From assembly GCA_900539155.1 (NCBI GenBank), contig UQBE01000011.1, forward strand, positions 1-49,367: 49,367 nt of DNA, in the 5' to 3' direction. The first letter of the stretch is position 1; each line of letters begins with the position of its first letter. A program made the position numbers and the translations under genes. This DNA is from an uncultured Porphyromonas sp. (GTDB taxonomy: Bacteria > Bacteroidota > Bacteroidia > Bacteroidales > Porphyromonadaceae). Under the pieces are notes generated by a model. The model ran no database searches. It saw only the letters and a program-made list of their open reading frames with translations, and was not told the DNA's origin. Below, in pieces: positions 17,547 to 26,146 of this stretch.

Positions 17547-18222
17547 GAAGATACAGATAGCGATCGATGGTTACAGTGCCTGTGGCAAGAGTACGCTAGC
17601 GCGTGCGCTCGCCAAGGAGCTGGGCTACACCTACGTGGATAGTGGCGCAATGTACCGTGCCGTGGCTCTCTTTGCGATGCGCCGTGGGCTATGGAATGGC
17701 GAGCAATTTGACCTAGATAAGCTACGTCAGGAGCTGGAGGGTGTGCAGGTGACCTTTGACCCTCAGACGGGACACACGCTCCTCAATGGTGAGGATGTGG
17801 AGTCTGAGATTCGCACGCTAGAGGTGTCTCGCCCCGCCAGTGTCGTGGCGAGTTACGACTTCGTACGCACGCTGCTTGTGGCTCAGCAGCAGCGTCTGGG
17901 CGAGGCGGGCGGTATCGTGATGGATGGTCGGGATATTGGGACGGTGGTCTTCCCAAAGGCTGAGCTCAAGATATTTCTCACGGCAACGCCAGAGGTACGT
18001 GCACAGCGACGCTACGATGAGCTACGTGGCAAGGGCGACCAGACGACAACGATAGAGATGGTCTCGGCTGACCTAGCCGACCGCGACTACCGCGACTCAC
18101 ACAGAGCGATCAATCCGCTCCGCCAAGCTGAGGATGCGGTCGTCATAGATAATAGTGTACTCTCCATAGATGAGCAGGCTGCGGTAGCTCTAGCTCTCGC
18201 ACGACAGAGGGAGCAGAAATAA
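17536..18222 (+). CDS. cmk: Cytidylate kinase
   Basis: Cytoplasmic kinase converting CMP and dCMP to the diphosphates with ATP. The 228-residue product from ATG 17536 begins MSTKKIQIAIDGYSACGKST with the P-loop at once, as in other Cmk; in-frame ATGs at 17521 and 17527 are less fitting. Other marks are YVDSGAMYRAVA, VMDGRDIGTVVFP and RRYDELRGKG. It starts inside the last codons of porQ (11-base overlap) and ends 6 bases before ispH, so the genes are translationally linked. Confidence 0.96.
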   Translation: MSTKKIQIAIDGYSACGKSTLARALAKELGYTYVDSGAMYRAVALFAMRRGLWNGEQFDLDKLRQELEGVQVTFDPQTGHTLLNGEDVESEIRTLEVSRPASVVASYDFVRTLLVAQQQRLGEAGGIVMDGRDIGTVVFPKAELKIFLTATPEVRAQRRYDELRGKGDQTTTIEMVSADLADRDYRDSHRAINPLRQAEDAVVIDNSVLSIDEQAAVALALARQREQK

Positions 18223-18228
18223 ATAAGC

Positions 18229-19149
18229 GTGAAAGCAAATAATCAGATAGGACGTGTCGAGATAGACCCCGAGTCGGGCTTCTGCTTTGGCGTCATCAAG
18301 GCGGTCTCTCGTGCGGAGGAGATATTGCGCCAAGAGCGTGACGAGCCTCTCTACTGTCTAGGCGACATCGTTCACAATCGTGCTCAGGTGGATCGGCTGG
18401 AGTCGCTTGGTATGCGTACGATAGATCACGAGCAGTTTAGCCGTCTGAGCAATGCGCGGGTGCTATACCGAGCTCATGGCGAGCCCCCCGCCTCTTACAC
18501 TTATGCTGCAGAGCATGGCATAGAGGTGGTCGATGCGACTTGCCCTGTCGTGCTGAGACTACAGCAGAAAGTGAGACAAGCCTACCTCCAGCATGCGGAG
18601 GATGATACGCAGATTGTCATCTTCGGTAAGCCTGGTCATGCGGAGGTCAATGGACTAGTCGGACAGACCGATGGAACGGCGATTGTGGTGCGAGAGCCTA
18701 AGGACTTAGACTTGATCGACTTCTCTCGCTCTGTCGAGCTCTTTTCGCAGACCACCATGCAGGAGGACCAGCTCGAGGAGATGCTTTCGCTCATTAAGAG
18801 CCGTCTGAGTGGTACTGCAACGCTTATTTATCACAACACCATCTGCCAGCAGGTAGCGCGCCGCATTCCCAATATCCGAGCCTTTGCCGAGAGCCACGAT
18901 CGAATCTTCTTTGTTTCTGATCAGAAGAGCTCCAACGGACGTGTCCTCTATCAGAACTGCCTCGAGGTCAATCCGAATACGACCTTTATCACCTATCCCT
19001 CCGAGCTGACCTACGACTTAGTCCCATCACACGAGGAGTCTATCGGCGTGTGCGGAGCGACTAGCACCTCGCGAGAGCAACTGCAAGAGATCGCAGAAAT
19101 CATCGAGCGATGGATGCGACAACGACAAGACGCTACTCAGTCAAATTAA
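18229..19149 (+). CDS. ispH: 4-hydroxy-3-methylbut-2-enyl diphosphate reductase
   Basis: IspH (LytB) is the last enzyme of the MEP isoprenoid pathway, giving IPP and DMAPP. The three [4Fe-4S] cysteines are present in 306 residues: GFCFGV (C19), DATCPVV and GVCGATST. The RAHGEPP, FGKPGHAEVNG and NTICQQV motifs also fit. It begins with GTG at 18229, 6 bases after the cmk stop; no better ATG lies upstream. The MEP gene ispF lies at the end of the same gene run (23006). Confidence 0.96.
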   Translation: MKANNQIGRVEIDPESGFCFGVIKAVSRAEEILRQERDEPLYCLGDIVHNRAQVDRLESLGMRTIDHEQFSRLSNARVLYRAHGEPPASYTYAAEHGIEVVDATCPVVLRLQQKVRQAYLQHAEDDTQIVIFGKPGHAEVNGLVGQTDGTAIVVREPKDLDLIDFSRSVELFSQTTMQEDQLEEMLSLIKSRLSGTATLIYHNTICQQVARRIPNIRAFAESHDRIFFVSDQKSSNGRVLYQNCLEVNPNTTFITYPSELTYDLVPSHEESIGVCGATSTSREQLQEIAEIIERWMRQRQDATQSN

Positions 19150-19161
19150 ACAACACACCTT

Positions 19162-20205
19162 ATGAGACGACAGCTCCACCCCTTTAGCATACTATTGCCG
19201 ACCCTCACCTGCTTGCTCCTACTTGTATCTTGTGGTAGTGGTCAGGTGCAGATTGAGATTGACAGCGATAAGGCGGACAACACGGGCTACACAGCGCTCC
19301 TCTACACGCTACAGGGTAGCGGAGCTCGCATTGATACGCTTGCGTTCTCCAAAGCTGGGGAGAGTTTCTCCTACACGTTCGACCGAGACTCTATTGACGA
19401 GGCTTACATCGTCGTCGGCACTTTCGAGCAGTACTATCCACTAGACTTGCAGAGCCAAAGCAAGGTACGCTTTCACCTAGAGGTCGCTTCACCGCACAAC
19501 TGCTACGACATCAACGAGGCCAAGCAGAGCGGTTACAAAGCATTTCTAAAGGAAGCTACTCCGCTACTTCGCTCTTACGACAAGGCGGTCTCAGAGAATG
19601 AACCCGACAAGGCGAGCAAGGATGCTAAGCTGGTAATGCAGCAGTTCATCGCTTTTGCCTCAAACCTCAAGGAAAAAGAGCAGAAACGCTATGCAGCGCA
19701 GATGGACTGGGCGCTAGAGATTATGTCTCTCTACGAGGACGGCTTGTCGCAGTTGCGTATGGCACTCATCGATGGCACCATAGACTCTGCGCTCTTCACT
19801 ACTGATACATATCAGTTTGTCGTTACCCCTTCATCAGCTACACAAAAGGGCTACCCTACCCTACGCGCTATTAATAAGAAGGACACGATCACATGGCAGG
19901 CCTCCAGTTATCCGCAGGGGCGCATTCTCTTTGGATCAGACATTGAGTGGTCACAGGTGCGCATACCGCAAGGCTCTCAGCAGTCCATCACGTTACTTCT
20001 TCCTCTCGGGAGAGTAGACTCACTAAGCCAGATAGCCAACCGATTAGGAGCTTTCAACTATGTCATTGATGCGCCTGATCCTCTTCGAGCTCAGCTCTAC
20101 AGAGCCTTAGCCCCCGAGAGCCAGGCGGGTGTGGTCTACTACAGCACCGACAGTAATCACACACTAGTCGTAGACTCTACCTCTTACCTTCAATATAATG
20201 AGTAA
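19162..20205 (+). CDS. Lipoprotein of unknown function (DUF4369-like N-terminus)
   Basis: A 347-residue lipoprotein: signal peptide ending LLLLVSC with lipid-carrying C24. The first 120 residues (VQIEIDSDKADNTGYTALLYTLQG... IDTLAFSKAGESFSYTF) read like the beta-rich DUF4369 domain that precedes thioredoxin-like domains in Bacteroidetes, followed by a helical segment with many Lys/Glu (about 140-200) and a C-terminal region without a CxxC motif. So it looks like a redox-family relative that lacks the redox site. It overlaps comM by 8 bases. Function unknown. Confidence 0.65.
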   Translation: MRRQLHPFSILLPTLTCLLLLVSCGSGQVQIEIDSDKADNTGYTALLYTLQGSGARIDTLAFSKAGESFSYTFDRDSIDEAYIVVGTFEQYYPLDLQSQSKVRFHLEVASPHNCYDINEAKQSGYKAFLKEATPLLRSYDKAVSENEPDKASKDAKLVMQQFIAFASNLKEKEQKRYAAQMDWALEIMSLYEDGLSQLRMALIDGTIDSALFTTDTYQFVVTPSSATQKGYPTLRAINKKDTITWQASSYPQGRILFGSDIEWSQVRIPQGSQQSITLLLPLGRVDSLSQIANRLGAFNYVIDAPDPLRAQLYRALAPESQAGVVYYSTDSNHTLVVDSTSYLQYNE

Positions 20206-21751
20206 GCTCGTCAAGACCTATTCCTCAGCCCTCGTCAGCCTCGATGCGCTCCTTGTCACCGTGGAGCTCAGTGTCTCCAAGGGCTTCAACATTAGTATGG
20301 TGGGACTGCCCGATACAGCCGTGCGGGAGTCGCTCTCTCGTGTTTACACCGCCTGCGATTCCAGTGGCGCACATCCCAAGACCCATAATACAGTAATCAA
20401 CCTAAGCCCAGGAGACGTCCGCAAGGAGGGGACTGTCTTTGACCTCCCCATCGCTGTAGCGCTTCTTGCCGCCAATGAGATTATCCCCAAGGAACCTTTG
20501 GCGGACTATGTGATGGCTGGCGAGCTATCTCTCGATGGTACCTTGCAACCTGTCAAAGGAATACTCCCGATGGCCATTATGGCGCGAGAGCAGAAGTTCA
20601 AAGGAGTTATCGTGCCTAAAGAGAACGCTCGCGAGGCTGCCGTCGTCAACGACCTAGAGGTCTACGGCGTCGAGTCACTCAGAGAGGTGATAGACTTCCT
20701 CGCAGGAAGAGCCAAGCTAGAGCCGACGGTGGTCAACACCCGCGAGGAGTTTGCCCAGCAGCAGTGCTTCTCTTCGGTAGACTTCAGCGAGGTCAAGGGG
20801 CAGCCCGCCCTGGTCCGAGCCATGGAGGTCGCAGCCGCAGGAGGACACAACATCATCATGATTGGCTCGCCTGGGTCTGGCAAGTCAATGGTCGCCAAGC
20901 GTCTCCCAACCATTCTTCCGCCACTGACCCTTCACGAAGCACTCGAGACCACCAAGATATACTCCGTAGCAGGCGCGCTCAAAGGTGACGTATCCCTAAT
21001 GAAAAGTCGCCCCTTCCGTGCGCCGCACCACACCATCTCCAATGTAGCACTTGTGGGTGGCGGTACGACTCCACGTCCAGGCGAAGTGAGCCTGGCACAC
21101 AACGGGGTACTCTTCCTAGATGAGCTGGCCGAGTTCAATCGTGTAGCCCTCGAGCTACTACGCCAGCCGCTCGAAGACCGTACCATCACCATCTCTCGTG
21201 CTAAGGCGACCTTTAGCTATCCCGCCTCCTTCATGCTGGTAGCTGCGATGAACCCCTGTCCTTGTGGTTACTACAACGACCCTAATCGTGAGTGTACCTG
21301 TCCTCCTGGTGCTCCCGCTAAGTATTTGCAAAAGCTCTCTGGGCCTCTCTTAGACCGTATAGACATACAGATCGAGACCCGTCCCGTAGACTTCGACGCT
21401 CTCTCCGACCGTCGTCCCTCCGAGAGTAGCGCTGCGATTCGCGAGCGGGTCATCAAGGCTCGAGAGATACAGCTCCAGCGCTTCGCTCCCTACCCTGGCA
21501 TCCATTGCAATGCACAGATGACCCCACGCTTGATGAAGCAGTTCGCCTACGTCGAGGGCGACGCTATGAAGATACTGCGTCAGGCTATGATACAGCGCGA
21601 CCTCTCTGCGAGAGCTTACGACCGCATCCTCAAGGTGGCTCGCACCATTGCCGACCTCGATGGCTCTGAGCAGATATCACTCAAGCATATCAGCGAGGCG
21701 ATCAACTACCGCAACCTCGATCGCTCCTCCTGGGGCATCGTATCGGTCTAA
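20198..21751 (+). CDS. comM: YifB/ComM family Mg-chelatase-like AAA+ ATPase
   Basis: A 517-residue protein with an N-terminal Lon-like ChlI domain (residues 1-170, GFNISMVGLPDTAVRES), Walker A GSPGSGKSM (about 223-231), Walker B VLFLDELAEF, the cysteine-rich insert NPCPCGYYND...CTCPPG, and the C-terminal Mg_chelatase_C domain. ComM is a hexameric helicase that promotes branch migration during integration of foreign DNA in natural transformation, so it may matter for DNA uptake here. The start overlaps the lipoprotein gene by 8 bases. Confidence 0.93.
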   Translation: MSKLVKTYSSALVSLDALLVTVELSVSKGFNISMVGLPDTAVRESLSRVYTACDSSGAHPKTHNTVINLSPGDVRKEGTVFDLPIAVALLAANEIIPKEPLADYVMAGELSLDGTLQPVKGILPMAIMAREQKFKGVIVPKENAREAAVVNDLEVYGVESLREVIDFLAGRAKLEPTVVNTREEFAQQQCFSSVDFSEVKGQPALVRAMEVAAAGGHNIIMIGSPGSGKSMVAKRLPTILPPLTLHEALETTKIYSVAGALKGDVSLMKSRPFRAPHHTISNVALVGGGTTPRPGEVSLAHNGVLFLDELAEFNRVALELLRQPLEDRTITISRAKATFSYPASFMLVAAMNPCPCGYYNDPNRECTCPPGAPAKYLQKLSGPLLDRIDIQIETRPVDFDALSDRRPSESSAAIRERVIKAREIQLQRFAPYPGIHCNAQMTPRLMKQFAYVEGDAMKILRQAMIQRDLSARAYDRILKVARTIADLDGSEQISLKHISEAINYRNLDRSSWGIVSV

Positions 21752-21811
21752 CAACAAGTAATACAATAAACAGCCTTCCTCTGCCGTTAGTTCAGTAAAT
21801 CAATAGTCTCT

Positions 21812-22993
21812 ATGAAACTTCGTAATCTACGCATAACCGTCCTCCTACTCCTAGCCTTGGGGGCGCTAACGTCTCACCTCACAGCACAAGAGGTGAGCCA
21901 AGACAGACGCTTCAACCCAGTCCTTACCTCAGTACCCTCACTCAATATCAACCCGAGTGCCCGTGCTGCAGGTCTAGCCGATATGGGTGTCTCGACCACA
22001 CCTGACGTACAGTCTCAGTACTTCAACCCCGCTAAGTACGCCTTCCTCAGCAGCAAGGCGGGTATCAGTATGTCCTACACCCCTTGGCTCGCTAAGCTGG
22101 TCAAGGATATCAAGCTCATGGAGCTGGTCGGCTACTATAAGATAGGGCGTGAGAGCAACCAAGCGCTGAGTGCCTCGGTGCGCTACTTCTCCTTTGGTGC
22201 TATCGAGCAGTTCGACAATATGTCCAAGTCTCTCGGAGAGGCGCACCCGAATGAGTTTGCCGTAGACTTTGGCTATGGGCTACAGCTCTCTGACAGCTAC
22301 TCGATGGCGGTCGCCCTGCGCTACATACGTGCCGACAACAACCTCGCGACCGGTGAGAAGAGCGCAGGCAATGCCTTTGCAGCAGACATTGCGGGTTTCT
22401 ACAATCGTTACTTTGACCTAGGCTCTGCCGAGAGCTTGTGGACCTTTGGTTTCAACATCAAGAACATCGGTACAAAAATCTCTTATGACAACGGTGGTAC
22501 CAATATGTTTATCCCGACAAACCTCTCTCTTGGCACGGGACTCCTCTACCCCTTTGATGAGTACAATGCACTGGCCTTCAACGTGGAGGCAAGCAAGCTC
22601 CTCGTACCGACCCCTCCTATCAAGGACCAAGCCAACCCCGAGGCGTACGATGCTGCTCGTGAGAAGTACCTCAACACCTCCTCTATCGCAGGCATCTTCA
22701 CCTCTTTTGCTGACGCTCCTGGCGGATTCAAAGAGGAGCTACAGGAGGTATCCCTCCGACTAGGTGCTGAGTACAGCTACAACAACCGCTTCTTCCTACG
22801 TGCGGGCTACCACTACTTACACCCTTACAAGGGAAACCTCCAGTACTTCACCGCTGGTGCGGGCTTCAAGATGAACGTCTTCAGCATCGATGCCTCTTAT
22901 CTCGCCTCGACCGTTCAGAGCAACCCGCTTGACCAGACGCTCCGCTTCACCATCGCCTTCGACTTTGACGGCATCCGTGAGCTACTCAAGTAA
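21812..22993 (+). CDS. porV: Type IX secretion outer-membrane protein PorV
   Basis: PorV (LptO) is a 14-strand FadL-like barrel that collects C-terminal-domain cargo from the SprA translocon and delivers it to PorU for anchoring. The 393-residue protein has a signal peptide ending HLTAQ, then the family opening NPVLTSVPSLNINPSARAAG and DVQSQYFNPAKYAF, and ends in strands DQTLRFTIAFDFDGIRELLK. It lies between comM (60 bases) and ispF (12 bases). With porQ 4 kb upstream, two type IX outer-membrane components fall in one gene run. Confidence 0.95.
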   Translation: MKLRNLRITVLLLLALGALTSHLTAQEVSQDRRFNPVLTSVPSLNINPSARAAGLADMGVSTTPDVQSQYFNPAKYAFLSSKAGISMSYTPWLAKLVKDIKLMELVGYYKIGRESNQALSASVRYFSFGAIEQFDNMSKSLGEAHPNEFAVDFGYGLQLSDSYSMAVALRYIRADNNLATGEKSAGNAFAADIAGFYNRYFDLGSAESLWTFGFNIKNIGTKISYDNGGTNMFIPTNLSLGTGLLYPFDEYNALAFNVEASKLLVPTPPIKDQANPEAYDAAREKYLNTSSIAGIFTSFADAPGGFKEELQEVSLRLGAEYSYNNRFFLRAGYHYLHPYKGNLQYFTAGAGFKMNVFSIDASYLASTVQSNPLDQTLRFTIAFDFDGIRELLK

Positions 22994-23005
22994 GCCACCA
23001 CGAGC

Positions 23006-23491
23006 ATGACCTGCAGCTACCGCATAGGCTCTGGCTACGACATCCATCGCACCACGCCAGACCGACCGCTCATACTCTGTGGCGTACAGATTCCCAGTCC
23101 GCTAGGACTGCTTGGTCACTCCGATGCAGACGTAGCGCTACATGCCCTGATGGACGCACTCCTCGGGGCTATCGGGCAGCGAGACATCGGCTATCACTTC
23201 CCCGACACCGACGAGCAGTACCGTGGAGCCGACAGCACTCAGCTCCTCGCCACCGTCATGCAGATGGTGCGCAAGGCGGGCTACCAAGTGGTCAATGCCG
23301 ACCTCACCATCATCGCTCAGCAGCCTAAGCTGTCGAGTCATATACCGCAGATGATAGCGCGCCTCGAGGAGCTACTCGACACCCCTTGCGTCAATGTCAA
23401 GGCGACCACGCACGAGCATCTCGGGCCACTCGGCAATAGCGAGGGCATCGCAGCACAGGCCGTCGTACTACTCGCTGGACGAGACGCCTAG
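23006..23491 (+). CDS. ispF: 2-C-methyl-D-erythritol 2,4-cyclodiphosphate synthase
   Basis: IspF cyclises CDP-ME-2-phosphate with release of CMP in the MEP pathway. The 161-residue length is normal for this trimeric enzyme. Zinc ligands are seen in GSGYDIHR (D12, H14) and LGHSDADVALHALMDALLG. IGYHFPDTDEQYRGAD and VNVKATTHEHLGPLGNSEGIAAQAVVLL are family motifs. It starts 12 bases after porV. Confidence 0.97.
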   Translation: MTCSYRIGSGYDIHRTTPDRPLILCGVQIPSPLGLLGHSDADVALHALMDALLGAIGQRDIGYHFPDTDEQYRGADSTQLLATVMQMVRKAGYQVVNADLTIIAQQPKLSSHIPQMIARLEELLDTPCVNVKATTHEHLGPLGNSEGIAAQAVVLLAGRDA

Positions 23492-23541
23492 CCATCTGTA
23501 ATATCGAACGATAAGTCTACCTCTACTTGGTGAATATTTGC

Positions 23542-23549
23542 TATATTTG
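23542..23549 (+). promoter_or_regulatory. -7 box of the ferritin gene
   Basis: TATATTTG fits TAnnTTTG. No clear TTTG is seen at the -33 position. The leader to the ATG at 23601 is about 45 bases. Confidence 0.55.
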
Positions 23550-23600
23550 TAGGCGCAGACGATAAGCGTCTGCACAACCCATACTTAAACCAAGAAGAAA

Positions 23601-24083
23601 ATGAAAATCAACGATCAGATGGCCGCTTTGGTCAATGCACAAGTTAACGAAGAGTTTCACGCAGCCCACCTTTATCTAGCCATGTCCTTCCAGATGGCTA
23701 ATGAGGGGTATGATGGCTTCGCACACTGGTTCCTCCAGCAGTACCACGAGGAGATTGAGCACGCACTCGAGATGGCTCAGTACCTGCAGGCACGCTCAGG
23801 CCAGCCTCATCTGACTGGTGTAGCCGAGATGCCTCAGCACTTTGGCACGCCTTTAGAGCTATTTGAGGCAGCTTACAAGCACGAGTGTCATGTCACAGAG
23901 CAGATACATAAAATCTACAAGCACGCTCTAGATACCAGCGACTACGCTACCAGCTCTTTCTTTAAGAAGTACATCGATGAGCAGGTTGAGGAGGAGGACT
24001 CTGTCCTCGCTATCATCGACCACCTGCGTATGGCGGGCGACAAGGGCATCTACCTGGTCAATGCACAGCTAGGCAAGCGATAA
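23601..24083 (+). CDS. ftnA: Non-haem ferritin
   Basis: A 160-residue four-helix ferritin that oxidises and stores iron in a 24-mer shell. Ferroxidase ligands are visible: E17/E18 in NEEFHAAHLYL, the QYHEEIEHAL motif (Glu, His), and EQVEEEDSV in helix D. The LAMSFQMANEGYDGFAHWF segment is typical of bacterial FtnA. It is a single gene with its own promoter and a strong terminator. I see no certain Fur box. Confidence 0.96.
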   Translation: MKINDQMAALVNAQVNEEFHAAHLYLAMSFQMANEGYDGFAHWFLQQYHEEIEHALEMAQYLQARSGQPHLTGVAEMPQHFGTPLELFEAAYKHECHVTEQIHKIYKHALDTSDYATSSFFKKYIDEQVEEEDSVLAIIDHLRMAGDKGIYLVNAQLGKR

Positions 24084-24114
24084 GCCACAGCCGATTAAGG
24101 CATCCAATATCTAG

Positions 24115-24154
24115 ACATGGTGTCAGAGGCATCCCTCTGGCACCATGTTTTTTT
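24115..24154 (+). terminator. Strong terminator after ferritin
   Basis: ACATGGTG-T-CAGAGG (24115-24129) pairs with CCTCTG-G-CACCATGT (24134-24148) around a 4-nt loop, followed by seven T residues to 24154. Confidence 0.95.
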
Positions 24155-24257
24155 GTACCTAGAGGGAGCACTCACCCTACTCTTGCAGAGACTGTTGCAT
24201 AATAATTTAGACCCGACTACATATCAAAAACGGCACTATGTCGGGAAAAACGGATTT

Positions 24258-24425
24258 CCACGTGGAGATTTCGAAATATTCAGGTGGAGAATTTTTATTT
24301 TCCACGTGGGGAAGAAAAAATTCTTCGGAGGAATCAAATGAAACTTCGGAGGAATTGAATGACGCCCACGTGGAAAATAAAAAATATCCACGTGGAGATT
24401 TCAGGTTTTCCACGTGGATATTCGA
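24258..24425. repeat. 22-bp tandem palindrome array D (CCACGTGG)
   Basis: Units start at 24258, 24280, 24302, 24324, 24345, 24366, 24388 and 24410: 22-bp steps with two 21-bp steps at the TTCGGAGG units, exactly as in array C. The second unit begins TCAGGTGG. The spacer of the first unit is the reverse complement of its counterpart in array C. Confidence 0.88.
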
Positions 24426-24439
24426 GAAAGGAAGGTAAT

Positions 24440-24474
24440 TAGAGATTAGAGGTTAGAAGTTAGAGATTAGAGAG
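24440..24474. repeat. Heptamer array TAGAGRT
   Basis: Five heptamers (TAGAGAT, TAGAGGT, TAGAAGT, TAGAGAT, TAGAGAG) directly before the hairpin end of the MITE. Confidence 0.85.
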
Positions 24475-24544
24475 CAGACTGTTGACTTTTGCAACAGTCT
24501 CCTCTAGTGACAGGCGGGGAGGCGGTAAGCTACCTAGAGACTCC

Positions 24545-26116
24545 CTAGCAGGATGGTCCACTGTGTGACGCTGCGCCAGACTTGTGGCGCAGGTGTCGCA
24601 GGAGCGATCCGAAAGCGCTTGTGAGGTTCTCGCGCCAGATGATGTATCCAGCTAGCACTATTAGGACAAGGGTACAGAGTAGCAACCGTATCCAGACCGT
24701 AGCCACCGCACCGTAAATCCACAAGACGAGCCCCACGGCGAGGGCGCCCACGGCGAGATAACCAGCCGCAGCTCCGAGCTGGTAAGGCACTGGATAGTAC
24801 TTGCGCCCGAGGAAGTAGGAGATAAGTACGAGGAGGAGGTTACTCACTACGGAGGCATATGCGCATGCCATAAAGCCCCACACTGGAGCACCCCAGACGA
24901 TAATCCCTACCGTCAGCAGACAGCCCAGCGTGGAGATGATGCCCCCCCAGTAGGTGCGGTCGGTCAGCTTGTACCAGAGCGAGAGATTGTAGTAGATACC
25001 GAAGAGTACCTCTCCGAGCATCACATAGGGGACGACCCGAAGACCGTCGTAGTAGGCGGGGCTGATGAGTACCTTGAGCAGGTCGAGATAGCACATCACC
25101 GCCACATAGATAAAGATAGCCGAGAGCAGGTAGTAGTGCATCGCCTTAGCATAGGTGATACGTCGCTCACGCTCTGCGATGAGCTCCTCCTCAGCTGATA
25201 GCTCACCCGCCCTCGTTCGCTGGAAGATAAAAGGCTCATAAGCAAAGCGGAAGGCTTGAGTAAACATTACGATGACGACCGCAATCTTGTACCCTGCACT
25301 ATAGATACCGAGCTGCGTATTGGCAACGGTTTGGTCCTCAAAGAGCATCGGGAAGATAATCTTGTCCGCCATCTTATTGAAGTTTCCAGCGATACCTAGG
25401 AGTACCATCGGAAGCGAGTAGTGGAGCATCCGCTGGAGCAGTCGCCAGTCGAAGCGTCCTTGCCCCCGTGCTGGTCGCATATAGGGGATTAAGACCAGAA
25501 GGAGGACTACATTGGCGATCATGTTGGAGAGGAAGATGTACTCGACTCCAAGTCCCGGCTCGTACCACCAGTCGACTGCTCCCGGAGCAACTCGCAGGAG
25601 CCAGGGGCAACCAAGGAGGAAGAACAGGTTAAGCCCGACCGTCAGTAGCACATAGCCGAGTTTGATAAGCCCATAGTGTAGCGCACGATTGGTGTAACGC
25701 AGATAGGCGAAGGGGATACTAGTGAAGGCGTCGATGGCAACGATGACGATGAGCATCGCCACGGGTCGGAGCATATCGGCATAGCCGAGCGCTGCTCCTA
25801 TAGGGCGAACGAAGGTCAAGCCTAGAATGAGGAAGAGGAGCGAGCTGGTCCCCAAGGTGCGCAAGCTATTAGCATATACCTTGCGCCCGTCACCCTCACG
25901 ACTAAATCGGAAGAACCCCGTCTCCATTCCGTAGGTCAGGAGAATCAAGAGGAGCGCCACCCAGGCATAGAGATTGGTCACGATACCGTAGTCCGCCGGC
26001 GAGGGGAGCTGGTACACATAGAGGGGAAAGAGCGCCCAGCTGAGGAAGCGGCTCAGCATAGTCGTGGCGCCGTAGATGATGGTGTCCTTAAAGAGGCTTT
26101 TGATGCGACTACTCAT
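24545..26116 (-). CDS. Polysaccharide flippase (Wzx/PST family, MOP superfamily)
   Basis: A 523-residue polytopic protein with about 12-14 hydrophobic helices. The opening KSLFKDTIIYGATTMLSRFL and the segment GMETGFFRFSRE are typical of oligosaccharide flippases (polysaccharide biosynthesis protein family), which move undecaprenyl-linked glycans across the inner membrane. A basic Arg/Glu-rich cytoplasmic loop lies mid-protein (ELSAEEELIAERERRI). It is the last gene of a minus-strand run rnz-flippase, 30 bases after rnz. There is no glycosyltransferase cluster nearby, so the substrate (LPS, capsule or another glycan) cannot be told. Confidence 0.88.
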   Translation of the reverse strand: MSSRIKSLFKDTIIYGATTMLSRFLSWALFPLYVYQLPSPADYGIVTNLYAWVALLLILLTYGMETGFFRFSREGDGRKVYANSLRTLGTSSLLFLILGLTFVRPIGAALGYADMLRPVAMLIVIVAIDAFTSIPFAYLRYTNRALHYGLIKLGYVLLTVGLNLFFLLGCPWLLRVAPGAVDWWYEPGLGVEYIFLSNMIANVVLLLVLIPYMRPARGQGRFDWRLLQRMLHYSLPMVLLGIAGNFNKMADKIIFPMLFEDQTVANTQLGIYSAGYKIAVVIVMFTQAFRFAYEPFIFQRTRAGELSAEEELIAERERRITYAKAMHYYLLSAIFIYVAVMCYLDLLKVLISPAYYDGLRVVPYVMLGEVLFGIYYNLSLWYKLTDRTYWGGIISTLGCLLTVGIIVWGAPVWGFMACAYASVVSNLLLVLISYFLGRKYYPVPYQLGAAAGYLAVGALAVGLVLWIYGAVATVWIRLLLCTLVLIVLAGYIIWRENLTSAFGSLLRHLRHKSGAASHSGPSC

Positions 26117-26146
26117 ACTCCTATTAGCTGCGCTTGAGACAAATGG

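Larger units (their letters stand above)
24205..24474. repeat. Dispersed repeat element, copy 2 (homologous to 13912-14170)
   Basis: Same order and spacing as copy 1: ATTTAGACCCGAC...GTCGGG, CCACGTGG array, heptamers. Here it lies within MITE ends. Confidence 0.85.
24188..24501. mobile_element. 314-bp MITE carrying a 22-bp array
   Basis: Perfect inverted ends GAGACTGTTGCA (24188-24199) and TGCAACAGTCTC (24490-24501). The right end is a hairpin (AGACTGTTG/CAACAGTCT around 7 nt) that is the mirror of the left end of the MITE at 14428, while the left end GAGACTGTTGCATAA mirrors that element's right end. The interior is the dispersed element with array D and TAGAGRT heptamers. I could not see a target duplication (TTGCA against CTCTA). 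No transposase. Confidence 0.8.

Noticed and set aside
13945..24438. Two parallel 66-codon open frames through arrays C (13945-14145) and D (24238-24438)
   Set aside because: They start and stop at matching places, but nearly all substitutions between the copies change the amino acid (at least six against one silent), and the frame crosses a compensating indel. This fits repeat DNA that happens to be open, not a protein under selection.
24183..24506. Target-site duplication around the 314-bp MITE
   Set aside because: The flanking pentamers TTGCA and CTCTA do not match.
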